A stretch of DNA of 64,000 bases, from contig NC_034009.1 of NCBI RefSeq assembly GCF_000346465.2, positions 4,487,269 to 4,551,268 of the forward strand. Direction: 5' to 3'. Shown here piece after piece: positions 48,858-61,372 of the stretch. Origin of the DNA: Prunus persica (taxonomy: Eukaryota > Streptophyta > Magnoliopsida > Rosales > Rosaceae). Each line of letters opens with the position of its first letter. The first letter of the stretch is position 1. The position numbers and the translations under genes were made by a program. The notes beneath the pieces were generated by a model. The model was not told the DNA's origin, searched no databases, and saw only the letters and a program-made list of their open reading frames with translations.

Positions 48858-50531
48858 ATGGCTAATTCCGGAGTGACACAACTGGTCGGCTTCCGGTTCC
48901 GCCCCACGGACCAAGAAATCATCGGCTTCTTTCTCTACAAGATGGTGGTGGAGAAAAGGCCTCTGACTTCGATGCCGCCATACAACAAGGTTATCCACAA
49001 GTGCAACCTCTTCGGCAACAAACGAGAACCCTCAGAAATTTGGAGAGATTACGGAGGAGATCAACTTAAGGATCAATACTTGTACTTCTTTTCTGAGCTC
49101 CAGAGAAATGATTTGCCCATCCAACGCAAGACTGGCCTCGGTACTTGGAGCGAAACCGTAACCTACCAAAATGTTAAGGAGGAGGTGGATGAGATTAATG
49201 GAAAATCTAATCTTGATGTTATAGGGAGAAAAAGGAAATTCCGGTATGAGAACGGGAGTACTTCGGAGGACCACGCCGGCTGGCTTTTGGATGAACATAG
49301 CATTTTCAAAAAGGCTTGCAAGAATGGCACAAGTAGTAATTGCTATGATTTTGACGTTGTGATTTGTCGGCTGAGAAGGAAGGGCAATGTGGACAAAGTT
49401 CGGGAAAAAGAGGAAGTGCTGTTCTCAAGATCAATCACACAAGAAGATGAAAAGAGATCAATCTACAAAGGAGATGAAAACTGAAAATTCAGTGGGGCCG
49501 CAGATTATGAATGATGAGAGGAATCAGTTCATGATCAACGACAGTACCACCACTTATGATCCAGAATATTTTATCGACTCCAATTATAAAAGCTTCGACA
49601 TTGATGGACTGTTCGCAGAACTAGACCGCGAACCGCCATTGTTACACTGGCAGCAACTGCCTGAGATTGTTGAAAGCCAAGAAGAGCCTTGTGTAATCAA
49701 TTTGACGGACCAGTGGAAGCAGCCACCAGCGATCTGAGAAATTTTGAGTATAATACCAATGAACTAGTGGGATTAATAGAGAATGCCGATGATCATGAGG
49801 ATCCGAATTTATTCTTCGAAGTCGATGAACTATTGGCAGAAGATGCAGAGCCTTTGTCAACTTCTGAGCTCGATGATGTTTATAATATGGTAAGCCACTG
49901 GCGGATCCAGGAATTTTTTTAGTGGAGGTGCAAATTTGAATGGCTAAAAACTCTGAATTGAATATCTAAGGCTTTTTACCTAGATTGACCTTAGGTCCCT
50001 TCATTCATTCATATCATACATGAAAAACTGTTTTATGTAAAAATATTGACCAAGTATGAAAAATGGTTTTTTGCCAGAATCATTTTCTCAAGATAAATTT
50101 TGGCGGCTCATCAATTAAGAAAATTTGATTTTACGGGATTTTATTATGAAGTATATATTGACTTAATGAGCCATCATTTTTAGCCTAAATCGTATTTTGC
50201 ACTAAGATCGATTTTTCATATTTTGATTTGGGGGGAATTTGATTTTCTAGTATTTTTATTTGAATCCAAATGGGGGGTACTTCCTTATTTACATTGTAAA
50301 CTTAAGTAAATGGAGTAATTACTCCATTTACTTAAATGTTGAAAATGGAAATAAAGTAATCTGAACAAAGGGGCAATTTGAAGCACCAACAATAGTTTTT
50401 CTGGCAATGAGAGGTGCAGATGCATCTCCTTGCGCCTTAATAAATCCGCCACTGTGGTTAGCCAACCATTAGACCAAAACAGCTACAGGTCCAATTCCAT
50501 TATGGATCTGAATTACAATTCCTATATATGA
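48858..50531 (+). pseudogene. NAC-domain transcription factor, broken by two frame changes and a MITE
   Basis: The first frame (48858-49484, 208 codons) starts MANSGVTQLVGFRFRPTDQE, NAC subdomain A. It continues with degenerate C-E regions (GWLLDEHSI, YDFDVVICRLRRKG). Coding character then moves to a second frame (about 49400-49735, KKMKRDQSTKEMK, DPEYFIDSNYKSFDIDGL). It moves to a third frame from about 49700 (FFEVDELLAEDAEPL). The acidic C-terminus is typical of NAC activation regions. At 49898 a MITE interrupts the third frame, which resumes after it for 24 codons to TGA at 50529-50531. No intron splits the NAC domain, although most NAC genes have two. The upstream ATG at 48720 was rejected because it adds non-NAC sequence. 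The first frame alone might still make a short protein. Confidence 0.75.
49898..50456. mobile_element. hAT-like MITE (559 bp) inside the NAC C-terminal coding sequence
   Basis: Flanked by GTAAGCCA (49890-49897) and GTTAGCCA (50457-50464), an 8-bp target duplication with one mismatch. The ends are inverted: CTGGCGGATCC at the left, and the right end reads CAGTGGCGGATTTATTAAGG on the opposite strand. 8-bp duplications and such ends are typical of hAT elements. No transposase is encoded. Confidence 0.75.
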
Positions 50532-50995
50532 CAGAGGAGGAAATCATGGCTGATTAATTAGATATATTGTACAAGTGTAACTGGCTGTAAGTTTAGATGT
50601 AATTTTTGCATGAACAGGCGAAATATACAACCTTCATTCTATAGTAAATTATGTGTTGATACTTGATAGAATATCCTTTATGATGATTTTGAATTATATT
50701 GCCTCTAGTGGTTTTTGCAAAGGGAATGTTCGTTTGGTTTTCTTTGCTTCTTTCCTCCCTCACTAAGTTTCTCTGTAATGGATATATTGGTAATGTATTA
50801 TGTAATTGGGGACAAATGCAGAGCAACAATGGCTTCTTCCCTCCCTAGTTTATAATTGCTTTTGAATTTTCTTTTAAACCCCTAAATTAGAGAGGAAAAA
50901 TGTCATTCAATTTTAATTGGGTTAGTTTTAAAAGATATAAGACTAAATACAAATGCCTTTCGGCCTTAATCAAGACGAGATAAAGAAGACTCCAC
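50532..50995. other. Spacer after the NAC relic
   Basis: AT-rich, no supported feature. It probably holds the former 3' UTR of the NAC gene and that of the minus-strand relic that follows. Confidence 0.4.
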
Positions 50996-52273
50996 TTAGC
51001 TTATTATTCGTACAATTTTGAAGTTTTCTGATGATGGTTCAATCTTGAAAGAGCTGGTCACTGCAACTTCCATTTTTAAGTAGTCAGCCTTTTCCTCCAA
51101 ATCAGGTCTGCCATCATGCGTTGCTGCTGCTGCTTTGGAACTCTTTGATTCATTTCCACAAGCATCAGTCATCTAAACCAACCTCATGAACAGTTTCCCC
51201 AAAACCTTGCAGGAAGCGTCGTTTGCAAGCAAGGTTCCATTCAAACAAGATCCGGGATTAATATCCTGCTGCTCTCGTATGACACCAATATCTCAACTGA
51301 GATTGATTTTATCACCCTTCAAATTGATTTTATCACCCTTCAAATTATTCTGCTCTACTCAAGTATCTTGCTGGCAATAGCTTTTGTCATCTTCAGTCTG
51401 TAACTGAGGGACACCAGAGCAACTTTCAACAGGTGAGTTGCAATCTTTGGTTCCGAAATCTTTGGGCTCAATTACGTCTTTTATCACGGAGCCACCCTCA
51501 ACTTGCACTTTCTCGTTTAGCTTGGACATGAAATCTCCCACACTATCCAATTTCACACACTATCCAATTTCAAAGAACAGTCTTGACAATGAAACTGAAA
51601 GTCATTTCTTGACTGAGAGTCCAGGTTGTAACTCTCAACCGCTGTTTCATTGTTTTCAGATACTGATGCAGTATTATCCACATTCTGGGACTCCAATATT
51701 TCTGCAACATTAGAACTGAAATCTAGCATACTATGTGGTATTAGAGAAAGGGTTCTGGAAACTTCTGATTCACTTCTGCAGGCACCAGTTCCTTCTGGTT
51801 CTTTTGAATCCACACATTAAAGAACATTTTTCTGCTGGGATTCTTCAGGGAAAATACTGAATCCATCCAAAACACACAATCATTTAAGTGCAATTTATTT
51901 TCCTGGAAAACCTGTTCTCCAACATAGCAGGAATTTGGAAGGTCTAGCTGTTCAGGTTTTTCGTTTCCACAATCAGTTATCACCAGTTGACAATTTTCTG
52001 GAGCTGAAGTGCTCAGGTCAACATCACTCATTTCATCTATTATCCTTCCACCTAAAGCCAGCATTTGTACATCTTCCACATGTGATTTCCTACTCTGTGT
52101 TAAATCTACTACCATCATATTTTGCTTGGTTTTTAAATTTAGAGTCAGACAAAGCATCAGACCTTTTCAATTCAGATGCACTAGAATTTTGGACCTTTGA
52201 GCTGACATCTGCAACCTTCACAGAACTGTAGCTCCGGATCTCTTCAGAAACTTGACATTCCTTGGTGAAAACT

Positions 52274-52789
52274 TGATGTAGAACAGATGACAGATTTTAT
52301 CGCGGTTGAGCTAGAAAAAGGACGTAGCGGGAATTTGCAGATTTGTTGTCCGAGCTCCAATTAGGACGCAAAATACCATTTCGGAAAGGGAACGACGCCA
52401 CGAGTCAAACTCACTGATTTGCTGTGATGTACGATGGATTTTGGCATTCTGAGGTCGTTTGGCCTTCCAAAACTGCATTCAAAGTTTCGTAGTTAATTCT
52501 CCGAATAAATTCTGTTTTCAGTTTCGTAGTTAATTCTCCGAATAAATTCTGTTTTTCAGTTTCGGAGTTACGTAGTTAAGTCTCTGAATTAATTTTGTTT
52601 TTTAGTTTTAATGTAATAACTCCCCTGGCAGTTCAAGGGTTGAGCGTTGTGTATTTAGACAGGTTTGTCTGACGTTTATGATCATCTCAGATTTTAATGA
52701 AATTACCCCAAGAGAATTTCTCTTAATTTTCTGGTGGATTATTGTTACTCAAGGTTTCGCTTGAAACCTTTGTTGCTTGTGCTGCGTCA
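52274..52789 (+). repeat. 5' LTR of the gypsy element
   Basis: 516 bp, TG...CA. Contains two to three copies of a 35-base unit built on GTAGTTAATTCTCCGAATAA (about 52490-52600). The 3' LTR has the same array. Compared with the 3' LTR it lacks about 8 bases (AATCCAGC region) near its end. Confidence 0.93.
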
Positions 52790-52791
52790 AG

Positions 52792-52803
52792 TGGTATCAG
52801 AGC
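52792..52803 (+). other. Primer binding site of the gypsy element
   Basis: TGGTATCAGAGC, complementary to the 3' end of initiator-Met tRNA, two bases after the 5' LTR. Confidence 0.9.
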
Positions 52804-52841
52804 GGGTCTCTCCCGTCTCGGTATTCTTGTCTTGTCTTATC

Positions 52842-55800
52842 ATGGGTGATCGAGAAGCTGATGTCCCAGCCCCAATTACCCGAGCGGATCTGGACGCTCA
52901 AAACCAATGGATCAACAACCTAACCAACCAATTTGGGGAGATGCGAGAATTGTTGTTGCAAACTCTTGGTGGCAACAATAGAAGAGGTGGCAGAGATGAC
53001 TAAAGAAGAGAAGGCAGGGAGGACAATCGAAGAGAAGGTAGAGATGGCGAGAGAAGAAGTAATAGGAGGCAACATATTTCGGATAGCGAGTCAGAGTCAG
53101 AAGAAGAACATGAGGAACCACCACCGCCGGCTAATAATCGTCGTAATCGTAATTACGAAAATTTTGGCGATTATCGGATTAAAGCCGAAATCCCTAACTT
53201 TTGGGGAAATCTGAAGATTGAAGACTTCTTGGATTGGCTTGTAGAAGTGGAGAGGTTTTTCAACATTATGGAGGTTCCTGAGCATAAGATGGTGAAGATG
53301 GTAGCTTTCCGTCTAAAAGCTACAGCGGCTATATGGTGGGATCAATTGCAAAATTCAAGGCAGAGGCAGGAAAAGCAGCGGGTTCGTACATGGCGGAAGA
53401 TGAAGTCGCTTACGATGGAAGGATTCTTGCCCACAGATTATGAGCAGATTCTATACCGTATGTATCTAGATTGTGCTCAAGGCAACCGTTCGGTTTCTGA
53501 ATATACCGAAGAATTCATGCATTTGGTAGAGCGAAACCATTTGACCGAGACTGACAATCAAAAGGTCGCGAGGTATAACAATGGGCTGAAGATTTCCATC
53601 CAAGAAAAAATTGGTATGCAGAATATATAGACTTTGCAAGAGGCGATTAACATGGCGATGAAAGCTGAACTGCTGGAGAAGGAGAAGCGCCAACCCAACT
53701 TCCGCAAGAACACGACGGAAGCCTCTGAATATGCTACCGGTGCTTCTAGTGGCTCCGGAGATAAGGAGAAAGCGCAGCAGCAACCTGGAGGAACGACGAA
53801 ACCAGCGACAACTGTCCAAAACAAAAACTTTAACGAAAGCAGCAGTCGGACTTTCAACAGAGGGCAGTCCCGAAACCAATCCCAGAATCCGTATGCCAAG
53901 CCCATGACGGACATATGTTACCGTTGCCAAAAACCAAGGCATCGTTCTAATGTTTGTCCAGAGCGGAAGCAGGCTAACTTTATCGAGGAGGTCGATGAAG
54001 ATGAGGAAAAAGAGGAAGTCGGGGAAGATGATTATGCAGGGGTTGAATTTGCAATTGAGGAAGGAATGGAGAGGATTACCTTGGTTTTGCAGAGAGTTCT
54101 TTTGGCACCAAAGGAGGAAGAGCAGCGTCATAGTATTTTTCGTTCCCTCTGCTCAATCAAAAACAAGGTGTGTGATGTGATCGTCGACAATGGAAGTTGC
54201 GAGAATTTCGTATCAAAGAAATTGGTGGAGCATTTGCAGCTATCAACGGAGCCACATGTCAGCCCTTACTCACTAGGTTGGGTTAAAAAAGGCTCTTCGG
54301 TTTGTGTTGCTGAGACTTGTCGTGTGCCACTGTACATTGGTAAGCATTACAACGATGATGTATTATGTGATATTATTGACATGGATGCATGCCATATTTT
54401 GTTAGGGCGACCTTGGCAATTTGATGTGGATGCGACTTACAAGGGACGAGATAATGTAATTCTGTTTTCTTGGAACAACCGAAAAATTGCAATGGCAACT
54501 ACAAAGCCCTCAAAACAATCTGTTGAGCCCAAGACGAGGAGTTCCAGTTTCCTAACCCTAATTAGCGGCGAGCACGAGTTGAACGAGGCTGTCAAAGAGG
54601 CGGAGTATTTTTGTCCCTTGGGGTTGAAGGGGTTGTTGAAGCTTGGCAGAGGAGAAAGTGACATTCCACAAGACGTGCAGCAGATTTTGTCACAGTTTCA
54701 GGAATTACTTTCTGAAAAATTGCCAAACGAGCTGCCACCTATGCGGGACATACAACACCGAATTGACTTGGTGCCTGGAGCTAGCTTTCCGAATCTACCT
54801 CATTATCGGATGAGCCCCAAGGAGAATGACATCCTAAGAGAGCAGATTGAAGAATTACTGCAGAAGGGATTTATCAGGGAGAGTTTGAGTCCCTGCGCAG
54901 TTCCCGTTTTGCTGGTTCCGAAAAAAGACAAGACTTGGCGAATGTGTGTTGATAGCCGAGCAATCAACAAGATAACAGTCAAGTACAGGTTTCCCATTCC
55001 ACGGTTGGAGGATATGCTGGATGTTCTTAGCGGCTCGAGGGTGTTTTCCAAGATAGATTTGCGAAGCGGTTACCACCAGATTCGCATCAGACCTGACGAC
55101 GAATGGAAAACAGCGTTCAAGAGCAAGGACGGATTATTTGAATGGTTGGTGATGCTATTCGGATTGTCAAATGCGCCTAGCACTTTCATGAGACTCATGA
55201 ATAAGGTTCTTCGACCATTTATTGGCTCTTTTGTCGTAGTTTATTTCGATGACATTTTAATTTACAGTACCACAAAAGAAGAACATCTTGTGCATTTGAG
55301 ACAAGTTTTAGATGTTTTGAGAGAAAATAAATTGTATGTGAACCTAAAAAAATGTACTTTCTGCACAAATAAGCTACTGTTCTTGGGTTTTGTGGTTGGT
55401 GAGAATGGTATCCAGGTAGATGACGAGAAGATCAAGGCAATCCTTGACTGGCCAGCTCCAAAAATAGTTTCTGAAGTTTGAAGTTTCCATGGTTTGGCCA
55501 CCTTTTATAGAAGATTTGTGAGGCATTTCAGCTCCATCGCTGCACCTATCACAGAGTGTTTGAAGAAGGGCCGGTTCAGCTGGGGAGAGGAGCAAGAGAG
55601 AAGCTTTGCAGATATAAAAGAAAAGCTTTGCACCGCGCCGGTTCTAACCCTTCCAAACTTTAAGAAAGTTTTCGAAGTTGAATATGATGCCAGTGGTGTG
55701 GGAGTCAGAGCTGTGCTTTCACAAGACAAGCGGCCAGTTGCGTTCTTCTCTGAAAAGTTGAGCGATGCACGTCAAAAGTGGAGTACTTATGACCAAGAGT

Positions 55801-57410
55801 TCTATGTGGTTGTTCGAGCTTTGAAGCAATTGGAGCATTATCTTCTCCAGAAGGAATTTGTTCTGTTTACAGATCATCAAGCGTTGAAGTATATTAACAG
55901 CCAGAAAAATATTGATAAAATGCATGCTAGATGGGTGACTTTTTTGCAGAAATTTTCATTCGTTATCAAGCATACTTCCGGCAAGACAAATCGCGTGGCG
56001 GATGCGCTGAGTAGAAGAGCTTCATTATTAGTCACGCTGACTCAAGAAGTTGTGGGGTTTGAATGTCTGAAGGAATTATATGAAGGTGATGATGATTTCC
56101 GGGAAATTTGGACTAAGTGCACCAATCAAGAGCCGATGGCAGATTACTTTCTTAATGAAGGTTATTTGTTCAAAGGCAACCAGTTGTGTATTCCAGTTTC
56201 CTCTTTAAGGGAGAAGCTCATTCGGGACTTGCATGGTGGAGGGTTGAGTGGCCACCTAAGTCGTGATAAAACAATTGCAGGGATGGAGGAGAGATTTTAC
56301 TGGCCACAGCTCAAACGAGATGTTGGAACTATTGTGTGCAAGTGCTACACTTGTCAAACTTCAAAGGGGCAGGTACAAAACACTGGATTATATATGCCAT
56401 TACTAGTTCCTAACAATATTTGGCAGGATCTTGCTATGGATTTTGTCCTCGGTTTGCCCCGAACACAAAGGGGAATGGACTCTATATTTGTGGTGGTTGA
56501 TCGGTTCTCAAAAGTGGCGCATTTCATAGCCTGCAAAAAGACTGCTGATGCATCAAACATAGCCAAACTGTTTTTTAGGGAGGTTGTTCGCTTGCATGGG
56601 GTTCCTACATCCATCACATCAGATCGTGACACCAAGTTCTTGAGCCATTTTTGGATCACTTTGTGGAGGCTGTTTGGGACTACTTTAAATCGTAGCAGCA
56701 CTGCCCATCCCTAGACTGATGGCCAGACTGAGGTTACAAACCGGACATTGGGCAATATGGTATGAAGCGTCTGTGGAGAGAAGCCAAAACAATGGGATTA
56801 TGCACTACCGCAGGTGGAGTTTGCATATAACAGTGCAGTCCATAGTGCAACTGGGAAGTCTCCATTTTTCATTGTTTATACTGCTATACCTAACCATGTT
56901 GTAGATTTGGTGAAACTGCCTAGAGGCCAGCAAACCAGTGTGGCAGCAAAAAATTTGGCGGAGGAAGTAGTAGCCATTCGAGATGAAGTCAAACAGAAAC
57001 TTGAGCAAACTAATGCTAAGTACAAAGCTGCTGCAGATAGGCATAGGCGAGTTAAAGTGTTTCAGGAAGGCGATTCTGTGAAGATATTTCTGAGGAAGGA
57101 GAGGTTTCCAGTTGGCACATATAGCAAGCTTAAACCAAAAAAATATGGTCCTTACAAAGTGCTCAAACGGATCAATGATAATGCCTATGTTATTGAGTTA
57201 CCGGATTTCATGAGAATTTCCAATACTTTTAATGTTGCAGATTTATATGAGTTCCGTGAAGATGAGGTCCTTTATCCAGATCATAACTCGGGGTCGAGTT
57301 CTTCGGAGGTGGATGGGACTGATGTAGAACATATGGCAGATTTTATCGCGGTTGAGCTAGAAAAAAGACGTAGCGGGAATTTGCAGATTTGTTGTCCAAG
57401 CTCCGATTAG
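52842..57410 (+). pseudogene. gag-pol polyprotein of the gypsy element, inactivated by five in-frame stops
   Basis: One reading frame runs from ATG 52842 to TAG 57408-57410 without any frame change. It holds five internal stops: TAA 53001, TAG 53628, TGA 55479, TAG 56712 and TGA 56763. Domains in order: gag (53157-53630); CCHC zinc knuckle (CX2CX4HX4C, about 53916-53957); aspartic protease (IVDNGS, 54180); reverse transcriptase with YFDDIL (about 55241); RNase H (about 55680-55990); integrase with its HHCC finger (about 56230-56360); and a DDE core starting [10 protein letters not shown]. The C-terminal part runs about 30 codons into the 3' LTR, as reported for CRM-type chromoviruses. No chromodomain was recognised. 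The copy cannot make a full polyprotein. Confidence 0.93.
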
Positions 57411-57842
57411 GACGCAAAATACCATTTCGGAAAGGGAACGACGCCACGAGTCAAACTCACTGCTTTGCTATGATGTACGATGGATTTTGGCATTCTGAGG
57501 TCGTTTGGCCTTCCAAAACTGTATTCAAAGTTTCTTAGTTAATTCTCCGAATAAATTCTATTTTCAGTTCGTAGTTAATTCTCCGAATAAATTCTGTTTT
57601 TCAGTTTCGGAGTTACGTAGTTAAGTCTCCGAATTAATTCTGTTTTTCAATTTTAATGTAATAACTCCCCTAGCAGTTCAAGGGTTGAGCGTTGTGTATT
57701 TAGACAGGTTTGTCTGACGTTTATGATCATCTCAGATTTTAATGAAATTACCCCAAGAGAATTCCTCTTAATTTTCTGGTGGAATCCAGCTTTCTTGTTA
57801 CTCAAGGTTTCGCTTGAAACCTTTGTTGCTTGTGCTGCGTCA
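57320..57842 (+). repeat. 3' LTR of the gypsy element
   Basis: 523 bp. The first about 90 bases also encode the end of the polyprotein frame. The same internal 35-base units as in the 5' LTR lie at about 57530-57640. Confidence 0.93.
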
Positions 57843-59764
57843 AAACTACCCGTGTTTTCCCAGATCATTTGATCCTCATCAGAAATTTGGTTGCCTTCAC
57901 AGGTCATAGGTTTAAACAGATCAGCTTCTGCCCCATGCAGTTCATTGACATTATGATAGCTGCTTGACTGATCATCCTATGATATTAAGACACTACCAGA
58001 AGAACTTGCCTCTTCTTTGACTACTTCAACAGTTTCAGGTGAAGCAGTCCCACTTTCTTTCCATGTCAGGTGGTGTTGTCTCATATGCAAGAAAAAAGCG
58101 CAGTAAGAACGCTACTAAAACCAGTATTTGAATCCCACCCTGGTGGTAATGATAAGTTTTTCTAATTACCTAAAGTTCATTGTCATTGGGCTTTGGAATT
58201 TGAAGCTGAGCAGATATGTTCTGTAGCACAAGTAGAAGAATATGAAGAAGGTCAGATTCATTGCCTAACTAAACTCTAGCTATAGTTATCACAAGAAATG
58301 TAAAATGAATATATTACCCGAAGAACTATGCACCATTAAATTTTCTAATGCTAACAAGTTCAGTCTTAAGGCATCAAAGTTGAAGTGCATGGTCTCTATA
58401 AATTTAACCGTTTATGAATTTCTACTTCTGCTCAAGATACGATAACAGAAATGATAAATAGACACTGCACTGACCTGATTTTCTGTTAGCAGCACTCTCC
58501 TACTAGAATTTGATCCCCGAGCACCAACTACACATGTGCAAGCATGGCTGCAAGTTTCTCCAACATACTTTACATAAATAAATACATTTACAATTGCAAA
58601 CATGCTTGCAGGCTCCAATTGCATTTGCAACAATGGTTAAACAACTATAGCTTTGATAAGTGACTGATAGGAATGCTCCCAACAATTTTTATTAAGCACA
58701 TTGCAGAACACGCACAAACGCAGTCCAATAACACAATCTTGACAGCTAAACTATATGAGCTGCAACTGCTTGTTTCCAAATCTTATGAAAAATCAGATGT
58801 TAGGTACCACTATTGATGTATTCATCCATGGATTGTCGATCCCCATTCAATTAAATTAGATAGGCGCTTAAATATGATATTCTAACATGGGTCAAATATA
58901 CATATATATGCCAAAAGTTTATCTAAATCAGTAAGATATCTTCCAATTGTCAACATTCTGTCAGGTGTGTAAAACCTCTCCAACTATTCTTAATTATTTC
59001 AGAATTAAACTTGTATAAGAAAGAGGAAATGCCAATTGGACTTCCTAGTCTAGTTCCTTCCAGATTCTTTTACAGTTATCCTATTTCTAGTCTAGTACTA
59101 CAAGAACAACGCTCTTGTTGTGCATCATGGATAGACAGAGAGCAACAGAGGCCTAATCCACACCACTTTTCCAAAACCAAGAAACAATTGGAGAAAAAGC
59201 CTAATTGGTGACCCACAGCCACCAAATCATATCCAATCGTATTTCCTAAAATTCAAGCTTAATTAAAAATACATAAATTTTAAATTTTAAATTAAAAAAC
59301 AGATGATTTGATAAACCTTTTCTTGAGCCAATTTCGGCAGGTTAGGAACTTCCTCCAACAATCAAGCTTTGGTCTGTTGAATCTTCACATTCGTTGCAAC
59401 CTCCACAGCCCGATTACTCACCCATCTCGGCTTTCTGCACATTTCAGAACACAATCAAACACCAGGCACTCAAATCTTTCAGTTTCCCCTGTCTCTCCGT
59501 TGCTACATTTTCTCGGCAACCAAACAGAAACAACGGAATGAAGAACAGAAGAGATTCAAACAAACCTGAAGAGCAGCTTAGATTTTTTCGTTGACGCCAC
59601 CTTAGAGACGAGCGAAGGCAGTGTCGCGGTAAGGGTTGAGGTCGCGCTGCTTCTCCAGGTCGTACTCGACGTATTTCTCGTTTCCTCACAGAATGAGAAG
59701 AAAATATCCTGACGCTAGAGAGAGAGTCTCTCTCGTCTCGTTCAGGCATTGCGTCTCTCTTGCT

Positions 59765-61365
59765 CTCTCCTCTCTGTGCCCTTTTATTTTTGGAGAAGGA
59801 AGGACACGAAAGGGCGACTTCATTCAGACAGAGTCATTTTGGCGGGTACACATCCACTTTTTTTTTAAAGGGTTTTCTGCGGTTTTGCCCCTGAACTATT
59901 TGCATATTGTTATTTTAGCTCTTAACAATTTTTTTGATAAATTAAGGATTCCAATTGTTTAAATATCGTCAATTGAGGGCCTGCCACCAATTTTTTTAAT
60001 TTTATTTTATAATTCTATCCAAATTTCCATCCAAATTAAAGGTAAACTCGTAATTTTAAAAAATATTTAAAAAACATAAAATAAAAACCTGACCTACCCT
60101 CTACAGATTTAACATATCGTAAAATACCCTACTCTAATTAACAAATTAATTAATAATTTGTCTAGTTGTCTGATTCTTTTCTTGTTCTCTTTGTTTTGCT
60201 ATATATCTCGGCGTTCTGTGACTCACATCACAGCTAGAAGAATTAAACAGTATTCGCCATGTCTTTGTGTTTATATGGCTGTTTCTTGTTTTTATACAGT
60301 AGTGTACATGTCAAACGAAAATGTTTTGTGTGATTTCAGTGAGTGAACATAGGAGGATGACAGCTTGATTTCTGCTATATATGATTTTTTTCAAGTGAAG
60401 ATGGCCTAAATGACATCCAAGTGAAGAGATTGAGAGAGAGGTTGATGCACACCAAGAAGATGGTTCAGTAGCATAAAAAATGGAGGCATTGAGAAATCAT
60501 ATAGCCACCAGTTTAATGAGTTCATCTATTTAAAAATTATATATGATTCCTTGTTTATGACTAGCTTAATTTTTGTTAATACCATATTATTGACACTATA
60601 TTTTTGATATGATACTTTATTTGCTTTATGATTAAAATAATTTTTAAGGTGTGATGGGAACATACTTCACAAAAAAAATATGTAAGAGAGAGTGAGTAAT
60701 TTTTATTTTTTTTTTTTTTGCCAAACACTTGAATAGAAAAGTCATTTCAACATAGTGCCATTTTTAGTCATTATACACAGATAATAACATTTTCACACAA
60801 AAATTTACCAAACACTCAAAAAACTGATTATTGTACCAACATCACTTTTAACAAAAAGTTTACCAAACGCCAAACTATTTTATTTCACAGTTGATTTCTT
60901 TCACAACAAATCTGACATCAATTATTTTCACAACACAACAATGCCCAACTGGCCCTTAGCGTGTATTAGTTTTTCCATTTAAAACTACAACAGGAGATTT
61001 CTCTAAAATATTCAACTTGAAAGATTTTTCTCTATATGTGAAAAGCCCAAGTTTCTTTTCGTTTGTCTGATTTTATTTCCACCCAAGCTTTTTTCTAGAC
61101 GCATTCGATTTCTCTAGACACCCAACCTTTTGCAAATTTACGTAAGAGGATATACGTGCAATTGAAGAAAATACAACTAATAAACTTGATCACCATGGAG
61201 GTTGCAGCCATGGCAGTCGTATCTTACTGAAAAAACAATCAATCAAACAATTCTACGTTAGCACATTAACCTCCAATAGTTTGACATGTTACATTGTTAA
61301 CTTTGATGTTCAAGTATTATGAACGATTCAACATGTACAAGGAAAATTTACGAAACCTTTAAGAT
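59765..61365. other. AT-rich spacer with a probable hAT-type MITE relic
   Basis: No gene was found. The stretch of about 60640-60960 has repeated TTTACCAAAC(A/G)C motifs and ends CAACTGGCCCTTA, as in common plant MITEs. Its partner end was not resolved. The part up to about 59880 may be the promoter of the decayed minus-strand gene. Confidence 0.35.
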
Positions 61366-61366
61366 A

Positions 61367-61372
61367 TTTATT
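61367..61372 (-). terminator. Candidate polyadenylation signal of RPN13
   Basis: AATAAA on the minus strand about 180 bases after the RPN13 stop codon. Confidence 0.5.

Larger units (their letters stand above)
52274..57842 (+). mobile_element. Full-length Ty3/gypsy LTR retrotransposon (chromovirus, possibly CRM-like), 5,569 bp
   Basis: Bounded by LTRs 52274-52789 and 57320-57842 that start TGATGTAG and end GCGTCA. Flanked by the 5-bp target duplication AAACT (52269-52273 and 57843-57847). A primer site TGGTATCAGAGC (52792-52803) for initiator-Met tRNA follows the left LTR. A purine-rich tract (57306-57318) precedes the right LTR. By eye the LTRs differ by about 16 substitutions and two indels over about 510 bases, roughly 3%, so insertion is fairly recent. 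Domain order gag-protease-RT-RNase H-integrase defines Ty3/gypsy. It sits in the dead gene on the opposite strand. Confidence 0.95.
50996..59700 (-). pseudogene. Decayed multi-exon gene of unknown product, split by the gypsy element
   Basis: Coding-like pieces on the minus strand, 5' to 3'. Near 59685-59610 (EKYVEYDLEKQRDLNPYRDT, then a stop). About 58525-58480 (RGSNSSRRVLLTENQ before a donor). About 58225-58175 (NISAQLQIPKPNDNEL, stop). 58060-57848 (ESGTASPETVEVVKEEASSS, stop, then VNELHGAEADLFKP). After the transposon come 52255-52100, 52157-51835, 51813-51556, 51556-51359 and 51172-50996 (MTDACGNESKSSKAAAATHD to TAA). The pieces are acidic, Ser-rich and low in complexity. Frame changes and in-frame stops lie between them, so the gene looks dead even without the insertion. 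I do not recognise the family. Exon limits are approximate. Confidence 0.6.

Noticed and set aside
48720..49484. Upstream ATG at 48720 as the NAC start
   Set aside because: The 46 added residues do not look like a NAC N-terminus and come from leader and CT-rich sequence.
49387..49737. Separate 116-aa gene overlapping the NAC relic
   Set aside because: Its composition and place fit the NAC C-terminal region in another frame, so a frame change in one gene is simpler.
53466..54131. 221-codon minus-strand ORF inside the gypsy element
   Set aside because: Antisense shadow of gag; no recognisable domain.
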